Shown piece after piece: positions 1-7,564 of a stretch of DNA of 46,244 bases. This stretch comes from [Mycobacterium] crassicus (GTDB lineage Bacteria > Actinomycetota > Actinomycetes > Mycobacteriales > Mycobacteriaceae): the NCBI RefSeq assembly GCF_020181615.1, contig NZ_CP084029.1, positions 2,097,982 through 2,144,225 on the forward strand, given 5' to 3'. Both the position numbers and the translations under genes were made by a program. Each line of letters begins with the position of its first letter. Position 1 is the stretch's first letter. The notes beneath the pieces are model-generated. The model searched no databases and had not been told where the DNA came from. It saw nothing but the letters and a program-made list of their open reading frames with translations.

Positions 1-1
1 G

Positions 2-106
2 ATCGAACGCACCTACCACCGCCGTCGGCGCCAGATCGGTCTAGGCCGGTTGACCCCGATCGAATTCGAAGCAATCATGACCACACCGGCCAGTCAGGCC
101 GCGTGA
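2..106 (+). pseudogene. IS3-family transposase OrfB, C-terminal fragment
   Basis: The first 35 codons of the window read as the very end of an IS3-family OrfB transposase. The stretch ending in RLTPIEFEAI followed by a short tail and TGA is the usual C-terminus of that family. The DDE catalytic core would lie to the left of the window, so I cannot tell whether the element is intact. The right terminal repeat should lie just after the stop, at about 107-145, where the sequence abuts the 3' end of the STAND-NTPase gene read from the other strand. The family call is from established knowledge; the boundary is inferred. Confidence 0.75.
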
Positions 107-145
107 CCGCAACTGTCACCTGATCGTGCAGCAGACCCGTCCGCG
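107..145. mobile_element. probable right end of the IS3-family element
   Basis: Between the transposase stop and the start of convincing STAND-NTPase coding sequence lie about 40 bases containing GTGCAGCAGACC, a type of end sequence I associate with IS3-family elements. The last nine or so codons of the NTPase frame (tail RGRVCCTIR) are antisense to this end. The exact junction cannot be fixed without the other IS end or an uninterrupted relative. Confidence 0.45.
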
Positions 146-2977
146 ATACCACGAGCTTGTGGTGACACCTATGTTCTCGGGTAGGTACAGATCGAGGATA
201 CGTATACCCTCTGCTTTTTCCAGCAGGTTGAGTCTTGTCCCGAGCACAACAATCCACCAGATGCCATCTAAGCCAGGGGTCGGGCTCAAATAGTCCGAGC
301 CATCCTCGCTGAGATCGATTGCGTGCTTGTGTCGTTTCAACATCGTGACGATCCGTCGAACAGTCGGCGTCGACAAAGCGATGTCAGATTCCCAGCTCGC
401 TTGTGCTACAGCAAGTTGGAGATACTTGAGCGGCTTTGATCCGCCCGCTAGCTCTTGCAAGTCATCAAGACGTCCGACGTTGGCCAAGCGACGTGCCACG
501 ACGATCCCTGCATCGAACCCGATGGTTCGTGGCGTCCATCGTGCAAGGAACGCGGCACAAGCCTGGGGACCGTCAGTATTGATGTAAGCCCAAGCGAGTT
601 CGGCAATGTCTGAAATTCGAACGTGGCTTTCTTCGTCGGCAAGGACCGAACGGTCAACCCATGCTTTGGTCCATTCCACCGCACTGCGGAGGCGGTTGCG
701 CGCGAGCGCTTGCTGGCCCGACGCTTTGGACAGTAAAGATGCTTCGATGACGAGATCGGATCCGGGCCAGTTGCCCGCTAATGCTCGAGTCGCGATGAGG
801 TGTTCAAGGAGACTCGGTTCGAGAAACTCGGCTGCGAGGTCCGGATTTTGGCGGATAAGCTCTAGCCGTCGGCCGTGTCCCGCTGCGAGATTCCCGGCCT
901 TCAGAGCCAAGCGCCCGGCCGGCGCATTCATCCGTGCACGCAGGGCCCCCTTAAGCGCCAACTGCACAGTATGTTGAGCAATCTCATATCGTTCCAGGTC
1001 TTCCTCGCGGGGCGAGGACACGGCGAAGAGCCCTTCAGGTTTGGTTTCTGACAGCGCGAGCTGGACAAGATCGTCAATGCGGCCGGCATCGAGTAGCAGG
1101 TCCGGCAGCGACGTTGCGATGTACGGGTCTTGTCCCGCCAGTCGCATGACTCGACCAAGGAAATCGGTGAGAGCTGCGCCTGTTGGCTTGTAGTGCTTCT
1201 GAAACCAGGTCTCCGTCGGTTCATCGCGAAACTGCACCGCGCCGCCATCAATGACAAGCGGTCGCCTGAGGTCGGTTACAAAGCTGTGTACCAACGACTC
1301 CGGTACGCCAGCGACAGACGCCAGCACCCTGATTGGAATCATTGGCCGGAGAGCTGCCATACATTCGCACATGCGATCGACATCTCTCGGTGCATCGCGA
1401 TGGGCGTCTTTGGCGTTTTCAATCGCGGTCCGGATTGATTGATCGATGATTTGCTCGCTGGATTGCTCGCGACCCCCGAAATATTGGAGGACTTCGTGCG
1501 CAGATGTTTTGGATTCCATGGCGTCGGCTTGACCACGTGGATTTCCGCCGGACACTCGGTGGAACTCAGCTCCATCTTCGGAGCTAACATCTGGGAAGCG
1601 GGTTGCCAGATGTTGCATCGATTCGGATTCGTCAAACCCTTTGAGTTCGATCTTGAGTGCGTTGGGAGGAGGCTCCAACAGGCCCAGGCGCTCAGTTCTG
1701 CAGAGGATAACCAGGCGACAATTCCCAGGTAGTGACTCTCGAAGTAGTTTGGGGACAAAAGATTTGGCTTCTAGATCTCGCGCCGCAAGGCACGCGTTGT
1801 CTGCTGCATCGACGACAACAACGAGCAGTGCCTCATCGTGGGCTGCACGCAAGAAGGTGCAAGCGTCGTCGATTCTGCGATTAAACGTGCGGAAGTAGTC
1901 GGAGGAATTAGCCGATGCAGATGGAATGACTTGTTCGCATAGGCCCTTAGCTGCCAACTCATTACAAATCTGTATGAGCCCCTGTCGGTCTTCATGGCGT
2001 GGACTGCTCGGCCGACGATACGTTCCGTTGCCGAAGCAGTCATACACCACAGACGTGGAGCCTGCCGGCATGCGACTGCCCAACTGTTGCGCAAACATGC
2101 TTTTCCCTACGCCACCTGCCGCGTGCACGATGACGGGTGACGAGGTTGGACGTGCGATCATCTCGGCCAACAGTTCGTCTTGATGAGTCACGATCATGGA
2201 ATCCGGCATAACGATCATGTTCTGTGCTGGCATGAGTTGTTCTTCGGTGACCCTCAGTGCGGCCAGTACGTCACGGCGCAGAACGCGCGGGTTCGCTGAG
2301 TGCAGAGATGTCGCGCGAATCGCGATCATCTCCTTGAGGAGAATGTGGTCATTCGTGGGTGCGCCTGGCAACAGGCCAGCAAGGTGATTCTCGAATTGCT
2401 CGCGCAGTAGCTGGAGGTTGGGTGTTCTGTCCTCAATCGCTACCTGTCGAACGAATGATGCGATTTGTTTGTCCGTAATGACCGTACGCAGCCACTTTCG
2501 GAGGTTAGTGGCGGCTCGTTTGGCGTTGGGCTCCGCGTCGCGCACCCCGTGTCCGAGTATGGCCAGCGCTGTATGCACGTCCGGCACTGCCGGACGGTTG
2601 GTAGTGAGCGTGAAGGTGACGCGCTCGACTGAGTCTGGGTGCTCATCGAGAAGCTCTTTGTATCGCTCGGCGAAGCCGAGCAGAGTCTTCTTGAACCACG
2701 ACGCAGTCCACGGACTGTTCTCTTGAAGCGTCGTGTGCTTGAACTGGCGGTAGACCACCCGCTTGGCTGTGGCAAGCTCCGACGAGCCGTAGTACTCCGC
2801 GAGGTCGATTACCTGCTCACCGCGTCTCTTGCGAGTGTCGTTGTCGGAAGATCCCTCGACGACGATCATCACCAAGTTGCCGTTCGGCTCCAGGAGTTTC
2901 AACGAGTGCCGCGCGGCCCAGACATAGTGGAATTGATCGCCGTCGCGGCTTGGGCGCACAGGGTCAAGCAGTTCCAT
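116..2977 (-). CDS. Avs-like STAND NTPase with N-terminal nuclease-like domain, probably 3'-truncated
   Basis: Large predicted antiphage ATPase. Residue numbers count from a possible TTG start at 2986; the ATG at 2977, chosen here, is residue 4. Residues ~12-130 contain E44, EYYG 64-67 and QFK 81-83, a pattern that fits a Cap4/DUF4297-type PD-(D/E)XK nuclease. A P-loop (AAGGVGKS, ~289-296) and a Walker B strand (LLVVVVDAAD, ~387-396) mark a STAND/NACHT-type NTPase. The remainder is helical, repeat-like sequence rich in Leu and Ala, as in sensor arms. Known Avs proteins are usually about 1,500 residues or more; this one stops near 953, exactly where IS3 sequence begins, so the sensor C-terminus is probably lost. 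Codon use is less GC-biased than in the chromosomal genes to the right. The domain reading is by eye. Other nuclease-NACHT systems are possible. Confidence 0.65.
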   Translation of the reverse strand: MELLDPVRPSRDGDQFHYVWAARHSLKLLEPNGNLVMIVVEGSSDNDTRKRRGEQVIDLAEYYGSSELATAKRVVYRQFKHTTLQENSPWTASWFKKTLLGFAERYKELLDEHPDSVERVTFTLTTNRPAVPDVHTALAILGHGVRDAEPNAKRAATNLRKWLRTVITDKQIASFVRQVAIEDRTPNLQLLREQFENHLAGLLPGAPTNDHILLKEMIAIRATSLHSANPRVLRRDVLAALRVTEEQLMPAQNMIVMPDSMIVTHQDELLAEMIARPTSSPVIVHAAGGVGKSMFAQQLGSRMPAGSTSVVYDCFGNGTYRRPSSPRHEDRQGLIQICNELAAKGLCEQVIPSASANSSDYFRTFNRRIDDACTFLRAAHDEALLVVVVDAADNACLAARDLEAKSFVPKLLRESLPGNCRLVILCRTERLGLLEPPPNALKIELKGFDESESMQHLATRFPDVSSEDGAEFHRVSGGNPRGQADAMESKTSAHEVLQYFGGREQSSEQIIDQSIRTAIENAKDAHRDAPRDVDRMCECMAALRPMIPIRVLASVAGVPESLVHSFVTDLRRPLVIDGGAVQFRDEPTETWFQKHYKPTGAALTDFLGRVMRLAGQDPYIATSLPDLLLDAGRIDDLVQLALSETKPEGLFAVSSPREEDLERYEIAQHTVQLALKGALRARMNAPAGRLALKAGNLAAGHGRRLELIRQNPDLAAEFLEPSLLEHLIATRALAGNWPGSDLVIEASLLSKASGQQALARNRLRSAVEWTKAWVDRSVLADEESHVRISDIAELAWAYINTDGPQACAAFLARWTPRTIGFDAGIVVARRLANVGRLDDLQELAGGSKPLKYLQLAVAQASWESDIALSTPTVRRIVTMLKRHKHAIDLSEDGSDYLSPTPGLDGIWWIVVLGTRLNLLEKAEGIRILDLYLPENIGVTTSSWYRGRVCCTIR

Positions 2978-3036
2978 TGGGTGCAAGTAAACCCGCTAGT
3001 TGCCGTTGACGGGATGAGGACGCGCCGGATGCCGGC

Positions 3037-3052
3037 CCGAGTCCGGACTCGG
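3037..3052. repeat. perfect 16-bp palindrome
   Basis: CCGAGTCCGGACTCGG is its own reverse complement. It lies about 60 bases upstream of the STAND-NTPase start codon, which is read leftward, so it could be an operator for that gene. It could also be part of a transfer or attachment site of the element. No U-rich tract follows, so it is unlikely to be a classic terminator. Confidence 0.5.
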
Positions 3053-3090
3053 CGTAGTCGCGCTTGCGCAGCAGACGTTGGTTGTGGGGG

Positions 3091-3357
3091 TCAGCGGGAA
3101 GGCAGGGCGACGTGGCGCCGCAGCAGGGCACGTATGCGGGCTGGCACCATGGTCGGTTGGCTGGCGATCATCCGGGCGGCTACGCGTGCCGCATCGCCAC
3201 GCTCGATACCAGTAAGGAAAGTTTCACAGCGCTGGTCAGGGGTTGTATACGCGGTGCTGAGTCAGCTGATCTACACCACCTGTGGGGCGGCCGAGTGGGC
3301 TCCGCTTCCGGTGACCGCGTAGATGACCGGGGCGTTGTCCTGCCAGGGGCGTCGCAT
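3091..3357 (-). pseudogene. possible frameshifted small protein of the element
   Basis: An ATG at 3357 opens a 28-residue frame (start MRRPWQDNAPVIYAV, stop at 3271-3273). Shortly downstream another minus-strand frame, open from 3261 to the stop at 3091-3093, reads protein-like sequence (TTPDQRCETFLTGIERGDAA, then an Arg/Ala-rich helix and LLRRHVALPSR) but has no start codon of its own before an internal ATG. The two parts could be one small gene of about 85 codons broken by an indel. I do not recognise a family, and coincidental coding potential in GC-rich DNA is a real alternative. Confidence 0.28.
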
Positions 3358-3425
3358 GGGGCAGGCGAGAACGGGTTGTTTGTGGGCGGCGGACGCAGGG
3401 CGGCGTGAAGCGACCGGCGCGGACG

Positions 3426-3476
3426 GGAGCGCCAGCGGACGGAAGCGAAGGGAGCGCAACGGAGCCCGGAGGGAGC
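3426..3476. repeat. phased GGAGC/GGAAGC repeats
   Basis: The word GGAGC starts at 3426, 3451, 3461 and 3472, with a variant GGAAGC at 3441, so the last four copies are spaced 10, 10 and 11 bases, about one helical turn. TraB/TraSA-type FtsK translocases of actinomycete elements recognise clusters of short direct repeats in non-coding DNA (clt sites), so this block is a candidate. The words differ from the clt repeats I know of. Confidence 0.3.
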
Positions 3477-3593
3477 CGCCCAGCAGGAACGTGCAGGTCT
3501 GCGCGTTGGCGTGCGTCAGGTCGATGGAATGGTAGGCGCGTCGGGGCTGTCGAACGGGGCGTATGCGGGTCGGGGTCCGCTCGGTAGGCTGAC

Positions 3594-4142
3594 GTGGTGG
3601 TGGATAGTGCGCTGGTGCAGCGGGCTCGGCAGGTGGCGGAGTCCCGGCTGGCGCCGTTGACGACACGGCTGGCGCATGTTCGCGGCGTGGCGACCGCCGC
3701 ACAGGGCCTGGTCATCCGGGTCGATCCAACCGAGGCGGAAGCGCTGGTTGCGGCGGCCTGGTTGCATGACGTCGGGTATGCACCCTCGGTGCGGTCGAGC
3801 GGCTTTCACCCGGTGGACGGGGCCGGCTTTGTGCAAGCCGAGGGTTTCCCCGCGGTGGTGGTGTCGCTGGTGGCCTACCACACCGGGGCGGTATTCGAGG
3901 CCCGCGAGCGGGGGCTGTCCGAGGCGTTAGGCGAGTTCGCGCAGCCACCTCAGTTGTTGCTCGATCTGTTGACTTGCGCCGACATGCAGACCGGCCCAGA
4001 CGGCTCGCCAATCCGGCCTCAGGATCGGGTCAGCGAAATCCTGTCACGCTACGGCGAAGGCGATCCGGTGCACCGCGCGATCACGTCCTCGGCGCCCAGC
4101 TTGCTTGCCGCGGTCGCCCGCGCGGAGGCCTTGGCCGGGTAA
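3594..4142 (+). CDS. HD-domain phosphohydrolase-like protein
   Basis: A 182-residue protein with a compact HD domain. The likely metal ligands are H28 in LAHVRG, the doublet H58-D59 in LHDVGY, and D130 in TCADMQ; H72 and H96 may also contribute. HD proteins hydrolyse phosphomonoesters or phosphodiesters of nucleotides, but the substrate here is unknown. The gene converges with the Nudix gene, leaving 25 bases between them. HD and Nudix genes commonly lie together on actinomycete integrative elements, where they are thought to act in regulation or nucleotide clean-up. The GTG start at 3594 is one of two adjacent GTGs and has no strong ribosome-binding site, so the exact N-terminus is uncertain. 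Confidence 0.75.
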   Translation: MVVDSALVQRARQVAESRLAPLTTRLAHVRGVATAAQGLVIRVDPTEAEALVAAAWLHDVGYAPSVRSSGFHPVDGAGFVQAEGFPAVVVSLVAYHTGAVFEARERGLSEALGEFAQPPQLLLDLLTCADMQTGPDGSPIRPQDRVSEILSRYGEGDPVHRAITSSAPSLLAAVARAEALAG

Positions 4143-4167
4143 GAGTGCTCCGCGCGGGTTGGTTCAT

Positions 4168-4638
4168 TCACCCGAGATATGGGTTGGGGCGATGTTCAAG
4201 ATAGTGCTGGATGCGTAGCCGCATGGATGGGTGCATGTCGAGGGCGTCGATATCGGCTGGAGCGGTCCAGGCGATGTCGGTGCTTTCGTGATCGATGGCA
4301 AGTTCGCCGGCGAGAACGCGTGTGGTGAAGCACAGGGAAAACTGTTGGCGGACTTCGCCGTCGGTGAATGCCACGACGTGGGCTGGGTTGGTGTAGATAC
4401 CAGTCAGCCCCGTTACTTCGACGTCGAGGCCGGTTTCTTCTTTGACTTCACGGATAGCTGTTTGCTCGATGGTTTCGCCGATGTCGTGTCCGCCGCCGGG
4501 TAGGGCCCAAAGCGTGTTATCGCGCCGTTTGACCAAGAGGATGTGGCCGTGTCCGTCGGTGACGATCGCCGACGCTGAGGGAACGACGCTGTTCGGCTCG
4601 GGCGCGCGGGGATCGTTGTAGTAGTCGGTCCGTGTCAC
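4168..4638 (-). CDS. Nudix hydrolase (Pra-like, integrative element)
   Basis: A 156-residue Nudix protein. The Nudix box is complete: G49, then E55, R63-E64, E67-E68 and G70 match the consensus GX5EX7REUXEEXGU. Nudix enzymes cleave nucleoside diphosphates linked to another group. In the Streptomyces element pSAM2 a Nudix-family protein, Pra, activates the replication and transfer genes, and a similar role here is inferred from position. The gene reads in the same direction as the XRE/DUF5919-like gene just upstream, with a 12-base gap, so they probably share a transcript. The domain is certain; the regulatory role is not. Confidence 0.85.
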   Translation of the reverse strand: MTRTDYYNDPRAPEPNSVVPSASAIVTDGHGHILLVKRRDNTLWALPGGGHDIGETIEQTAIREVKEETGLDVEVTGLTGIYTNPAHVVAFTDGEVRQQFSLCFTTRVLAGELAIDHESTDIAWTAPADIDALDMHPSMRLRIQHYLEHRPNPYLG

Positions 4639-4650
4639 GGTGAGGCCTTC

Positions 4651-5484
4651 CTAGGGTGCTGGGTCGTCGGCGTTGGGCAGGGGTGTGGCGCTGTCCCACA
4701 CTCGCGTGAATGCCTTTTCTAGCGTCGCCCAGAGTCGCGGTTCGTCATTTTGGGAGAAGATCATCACGGGGTTGTTGCGTCCGGGTGAGCCGTAGATGTG
4801 GAAGTTGGTGATGACGTCGTGATCGACCCGGAAGATCGACGTGTACAACGTCGTCTGATGGGTACGGATCTGCAGACCGGCTGTATCGGCATAGGGCGCG
4901 AGCATTTAAACGGTGTTGCGGCAGCGAGCCTTCACTGACTCCCCGATGCCTTCTTCCGTGCCGCGTAGGGCCATGTTGGGGGCGTCAGGGTCGCCGACAA
5001 GCAGGCGGACATCGACACCACGGGTGGCGGCGCTTACCAGGAGGTCGGTGAACTCGTCGACGGTGTCGAACAAGAACGTCGCGGCGAACACCAAGATGTC
5101 GATACGGCGCTTTGCGCTGGCGAAGTGCGCTCGCCATACCGCAACCGGTACTTGAGTGCGGCTGGCATACATCGTGGGATTGAAGGTGATGGCCAGCTGC
5201 CCGGGGGATGGTCCGGCGTGTTCGGGAGCGGAAAACCTGTGCGGCCACAAATCATGCGGCGTGCAGTCGAGTGCTTTGGCTGCCCGGCGGGCGTTGTCCT
5301 CCTGCACCTGAGTGTGCAGGTTGTGGCGCCACCGGCCTACGGTCTTCTCGTCGACTGCGGCGAGTTGCGCTAACCGGCGCGGCGATATGCCCTTGGCCTT
5401 CATCGCTTTTTCCAGGGCGACGTTGAGGATCGGGGGCGGCTTGACTCGCTGATCAGTCTCCGCCACGGTGGTACCCCTTTCCAC
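4651..5484 (-). pseudogene. XRE-family regulator with DUF5919-like domain, interrupted by an in-frame stop
   Basis: One gene is split by a TAA at 4906-4908. The upstream part (192 codons) carries an XRE-type helix-turn-helix at about residues 20-55 and then the start of a DUF5919-like domain (TFLFDTVDEFTDLL; GVDVRLLVGDP). The downstream 84 codons continue in the same frame with no gap (MLAPYADTAG; IRTHQTTLYTSIFR) and complete the domain. A single base change could explain the stop. The real start may be the GTG at 5466, which has AAAGGGG seven bases upstream, rather than the ATG at 5484. Such regulators sit beside Nudix genes on AICEs and may sense a nucleotide-type signal. Readthrough, or two separate polypeptides, cannot be excluded. 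Confidence 0.7.
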
Positions 5485-5519
5485 GCGGTCGTCGATGTCG
5501 CTCGCGGTCCGTCCCCGAT

Positions 5520-5662
5520 TTTCGCATGTCTGCTCAGTCTGTATTGCTCACCTGGGAAATGTCCGGCGCCGGACATGGCTGTCCGATTCGGTGTCCGAAA
5601 TGTCTGCCCCGTGTCACAAATGCCTTCGAATGTCGCCAGATATGTCCGCGATGTCCGTGTGA
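5520..5662. promoter_or_regulatory. divergent control region with repeated TGTCCG words
   Basis: The 235 bases between the divergent XRE-type gene and the transfer/replication genes contain at least eight copies of TGTCCG or close variants (TGTCTG, TGTCGC) on both strands, at about 5526, 5560, 5571 (reverse), 5580, 5592, 5601, 5630, 5643 and 5652. The spacings 5580-5592 and 5643-5652 are near one helical turn. The arrangement suits cooperative binding of the adjacent XRE-family regulator, or a replication-initiator site for Rep. I see no strong -10 element that would settle the promoter position. Confidence 0.55.
5559..5576. promoter_or_regulatory. perfect 18-bp palindromic operator candidate
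   Basis: ATGTCCGGCGCCGGACAT is a perfect palindrome about 75-90 bases upstream of the XRE-type gene start and about 145 bases upstream of the rightward cassette. Its half-site contains TGTCCG, the word repeated through the rest of this intergenic region, so it is the strongest single operator candidate for the divergent regulator. Confidence 0.6.
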
Positions 5663-5719
5663 AGTCGTGATGCCGCCTATCTGGCGGTGTTTCAACCACG
5701 ATCGAAAGGACAGCAACCG

Positions 5720-6064
5720 ATGAAGCTCCGAATTGACACCACGGGTGTCACGTTCTTATGCACGCGAGTTCTGGAGCAGCGCACCAATTTCGACACAGGT
5801 GCTCCGCGTATCGACAAGGCCACCGGGCAGGCCTTGTGGCTGGTGCAGCTGATCGCTCTGGATGCCACCGGTGGGGAGGTGCTGGCGGTGACCGTGGTTG
5901 GTGAGCCGAAAGTCACTGTCGGTCAGCCGGTGTCGGTTTCCGGCTTGGTGGCATTGCCGTGGTCGCAGGATGGTCGTTCCGGCATCGCCTACCGCGCCGA
6001 AGCCATCACCACTGCCGATGTGGCTGCGGCCGTGGTGAAACCGACAGTCCAGCAGGGCCGCTGA
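5720..6064 (+). CDS. small conserved AICE protein upstream of traSA, function unknown
   Basis: A 114-residue protein beginning MKLRIDTTGVTF. The ATG at 5720 was chosen over an earlier in-frame one because AAGGA lies nine bases upstream (5706-5710). The sequence alternates beta-strand-like segments (LWLVQLIALDA; EVLAVTVVG; VSVSGLVALPW) and looks like a small beta-barrel, possibly OB-like. Similar short proteins precede the FtsK-type transfer gene on mycobacterial and Streptomyces integrative elements, but I know of no established function. It is the first gene of the rightward cassette. A single-strand DNA-binding role would fit and is speculation. Confidence 0.65.
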   Translation: MKLRIDTTGVTFLCTRVLEQRTNFDTGAPRIDKATGQALWLVQLIALDATGGEVLAVTVVGEPKVTVGQPVSVSGLVALPWSQDGRSGIAYRAEAITTADVAAAVVKPTVQQGR

Positions 6065-6148
6065 CAACCGGAGGGGCCCGACGGCACTGGCAAGTGTTGT
6101 CGGGCCACCCCGGCGATTACACATCAAACCTTTTAAAGGAAGCGTGAC

Positions 6149-7564
6149 ATGTCGAAGACATCAAGCCCTGAAAGTCGCAGTAACAGTGAGTCGAACGACG
6201 ATTGGATTGGCGAGCTCATCTGGTCGTTGATGAAAGCCGTCGGGCATCTGCTGTGGTGGGCGATTCTGTTGCCGGCCCTGAGTATTCCGGTGGCCTTCGC
6301 GGTCTGGGTCGGGTTAACCCATGGCGCCCGAGCAGGGCTGTGGACACTGTGGCTGACCGCGGTTGCCTACGCTGCGTGGGCGTTTCTGGAGCCACTGTCG
6401 TTTACCACTTGGGTGATCGATCCGGTCCGGCAGCGCTCGTTGTCCTGGTGGCGCTACAGCCGCAACTGGCAATCGGTTTGTACCCTAAACGGACTGGCCG
6501 CCAAGCTCGGCGACCGCGCACTGATCCCGGCGCTTCAGTCGGTGCGCATCGGTACCGGTGCCGACGTGCTGGCGGTCCGGGTGGCCACCGGCACGTCAAT
6601 CGACGACTGGCACAAACAAGCCCCGGCGCTGGCGGCTGCCTGGCGTGCCGACCGACTAGCGATCCGACCGACAACCCCTGGAGAGTTGCGGGTGATCATC
6701 ATGCGTGGCGATGCGCTTGCCAGCCCGATCCGCCTGCCGATGCCTACCCCAGCAACCCCGGTTGATCTGAGGGCGGTGCGGGTCGGGGTAACCGAATCGC
6801 GGCGCTGGTGGTTGCTTCCGGTGTTGGGCCACCACCTTCTGGTCGCCGGTGCTACCGGAGCTGGGAAGGGTTCGGTGTTGTGGTCCCTGATCGCCGGACT
6901 CGCGCCAGAGGTCAAGTCCGGCCGGGTTCGGTTGTGTGTGATCGACCCGAAGGGCGGTATGGAACTCGGCGCTGGTGCACCACTGTTTTCGGTGTTCTGC
7001 TCGGACGTCGGACCCAGCGCCGTGGAGGTGTTGCGCCAGCTGGTGGCACTGATGCAGGCCCGCGCGACCCGGCTACGCGGCCGTACCCGCCTGCACACCC
7101 CCACGGTCGCCGACCCACTGATACTGCTGGTCATTGACGAGATTGCCGCGCTGACCGCCTATGTCACCGACCGCAAGTTATGCACCGAGATCGAACAACT
7201 GCTCGGGCTACTTTTGTCGCAGGGACGGGCGGTCGGCATCTCGGTGATCGCGGCGGTGCAAGATCCGGCAAAAGAGACCCTGCCAGTGCGGCAGCTGTTC
7301 ACCGTGCGGATCGGGCTGCGCATGACCGAGGCCACCCAGACCGCGATGGTGTTCGGCCAGGGTGCTCGCGATGCAGGTGCCGAATGCGACCTGATCGCTG
7401 ATTCCACCCCGGGAGTCGGATACGTGATGATCGACGGCACCGCCGAACCAGTACGGGTGCGGGCGTTTCACGTGACCGACGCCGACATCACACATTTGGC
7501 CCGCACGTTTCGTTGCCCGCCGCCTGCCGGCGGTGGTCATTCGCGGGATCGGGGGTCGCGGTGA
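6149..7564 (+). CDS. FtsK/SpoIIIE-type DNA translocase, conjugative transfer protein TraSA
   Basis: A 471-residue membrane-anchored DNA pump. Two hydrophobic segments (about 30-55 and 63-83) precede an FtsK/SpoIIIE-type motor with Walker A GATGAGKG (234-241) and Walker B LLVIDE (326-331). AICEs use one such translocase to move double-stranded DNA between mycelial or pole-attached cells, unlike relaxase/type IV systems. AAAGGAAG just upstream of the ATG supports the start. The stop overlaps the rep start codon (GTGA, 7561-7564), which indicates translational coupling. The frame is intact, unlike the regulator and integrase genes of the same element. Confidence 0.9.
   Translation: MSKTSSPESRSNSESNDDWIGELIWSLMKAVGHLLWWAILLPALSIPVAFAVWVGLTHGARAGLWTLWLTAVAYAAWAFLEPLSFTTWVIDPVRQRSLSWWRYSRNWQSVCTLNGLAAKLGDRALIPALQSVRIGTGADVLAVRVATGTSIDDWHKQAPALAAAWRADRLAIRPTTPGELRVIIMRGDALASPIRLPMPTPATPVDLRAVRVGVTESRRWWLLPVLGHHLLVAGATGAGKGSVLWSLIAGLAPEVKSGRVRLCVIDPKGGMELGAGAPLFSVFCSDVGPSAVEVLRQLVALMQARATRLRGRTRLHTPTVADPLILLVIDEIAALTAYVTDRKLCTEIEQLLGLLLSQGRAVGISVIAAVQDPAKETLPVRQLFTVRIGLRMTEATQTAMVFGQGARDAGAECDLIADSTPGVGYVMIDGTAEPVRVRAFHVTDADITHLARTFRCPPPAGGGHSRDRGSR

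Larger units (their letters stand above)
2978..3593. other. gene-poor stretch of the integrative element
   Basis: These 616 bases hold no convincing intact gene. They contain a perfect 16-bp palindrome (3037-3052), a minus-strand coding-like stretch split over two frames (3091-3357), and a G-rich block with the word GGAGC or GGAAGC recurring at about helical spacing (3426-3476). Overlapping open frames on the plus strand have no recognisable protein character. The stretch separates the STAND-NTPase gene from the HD-domain gene. Confidence 0.5.
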
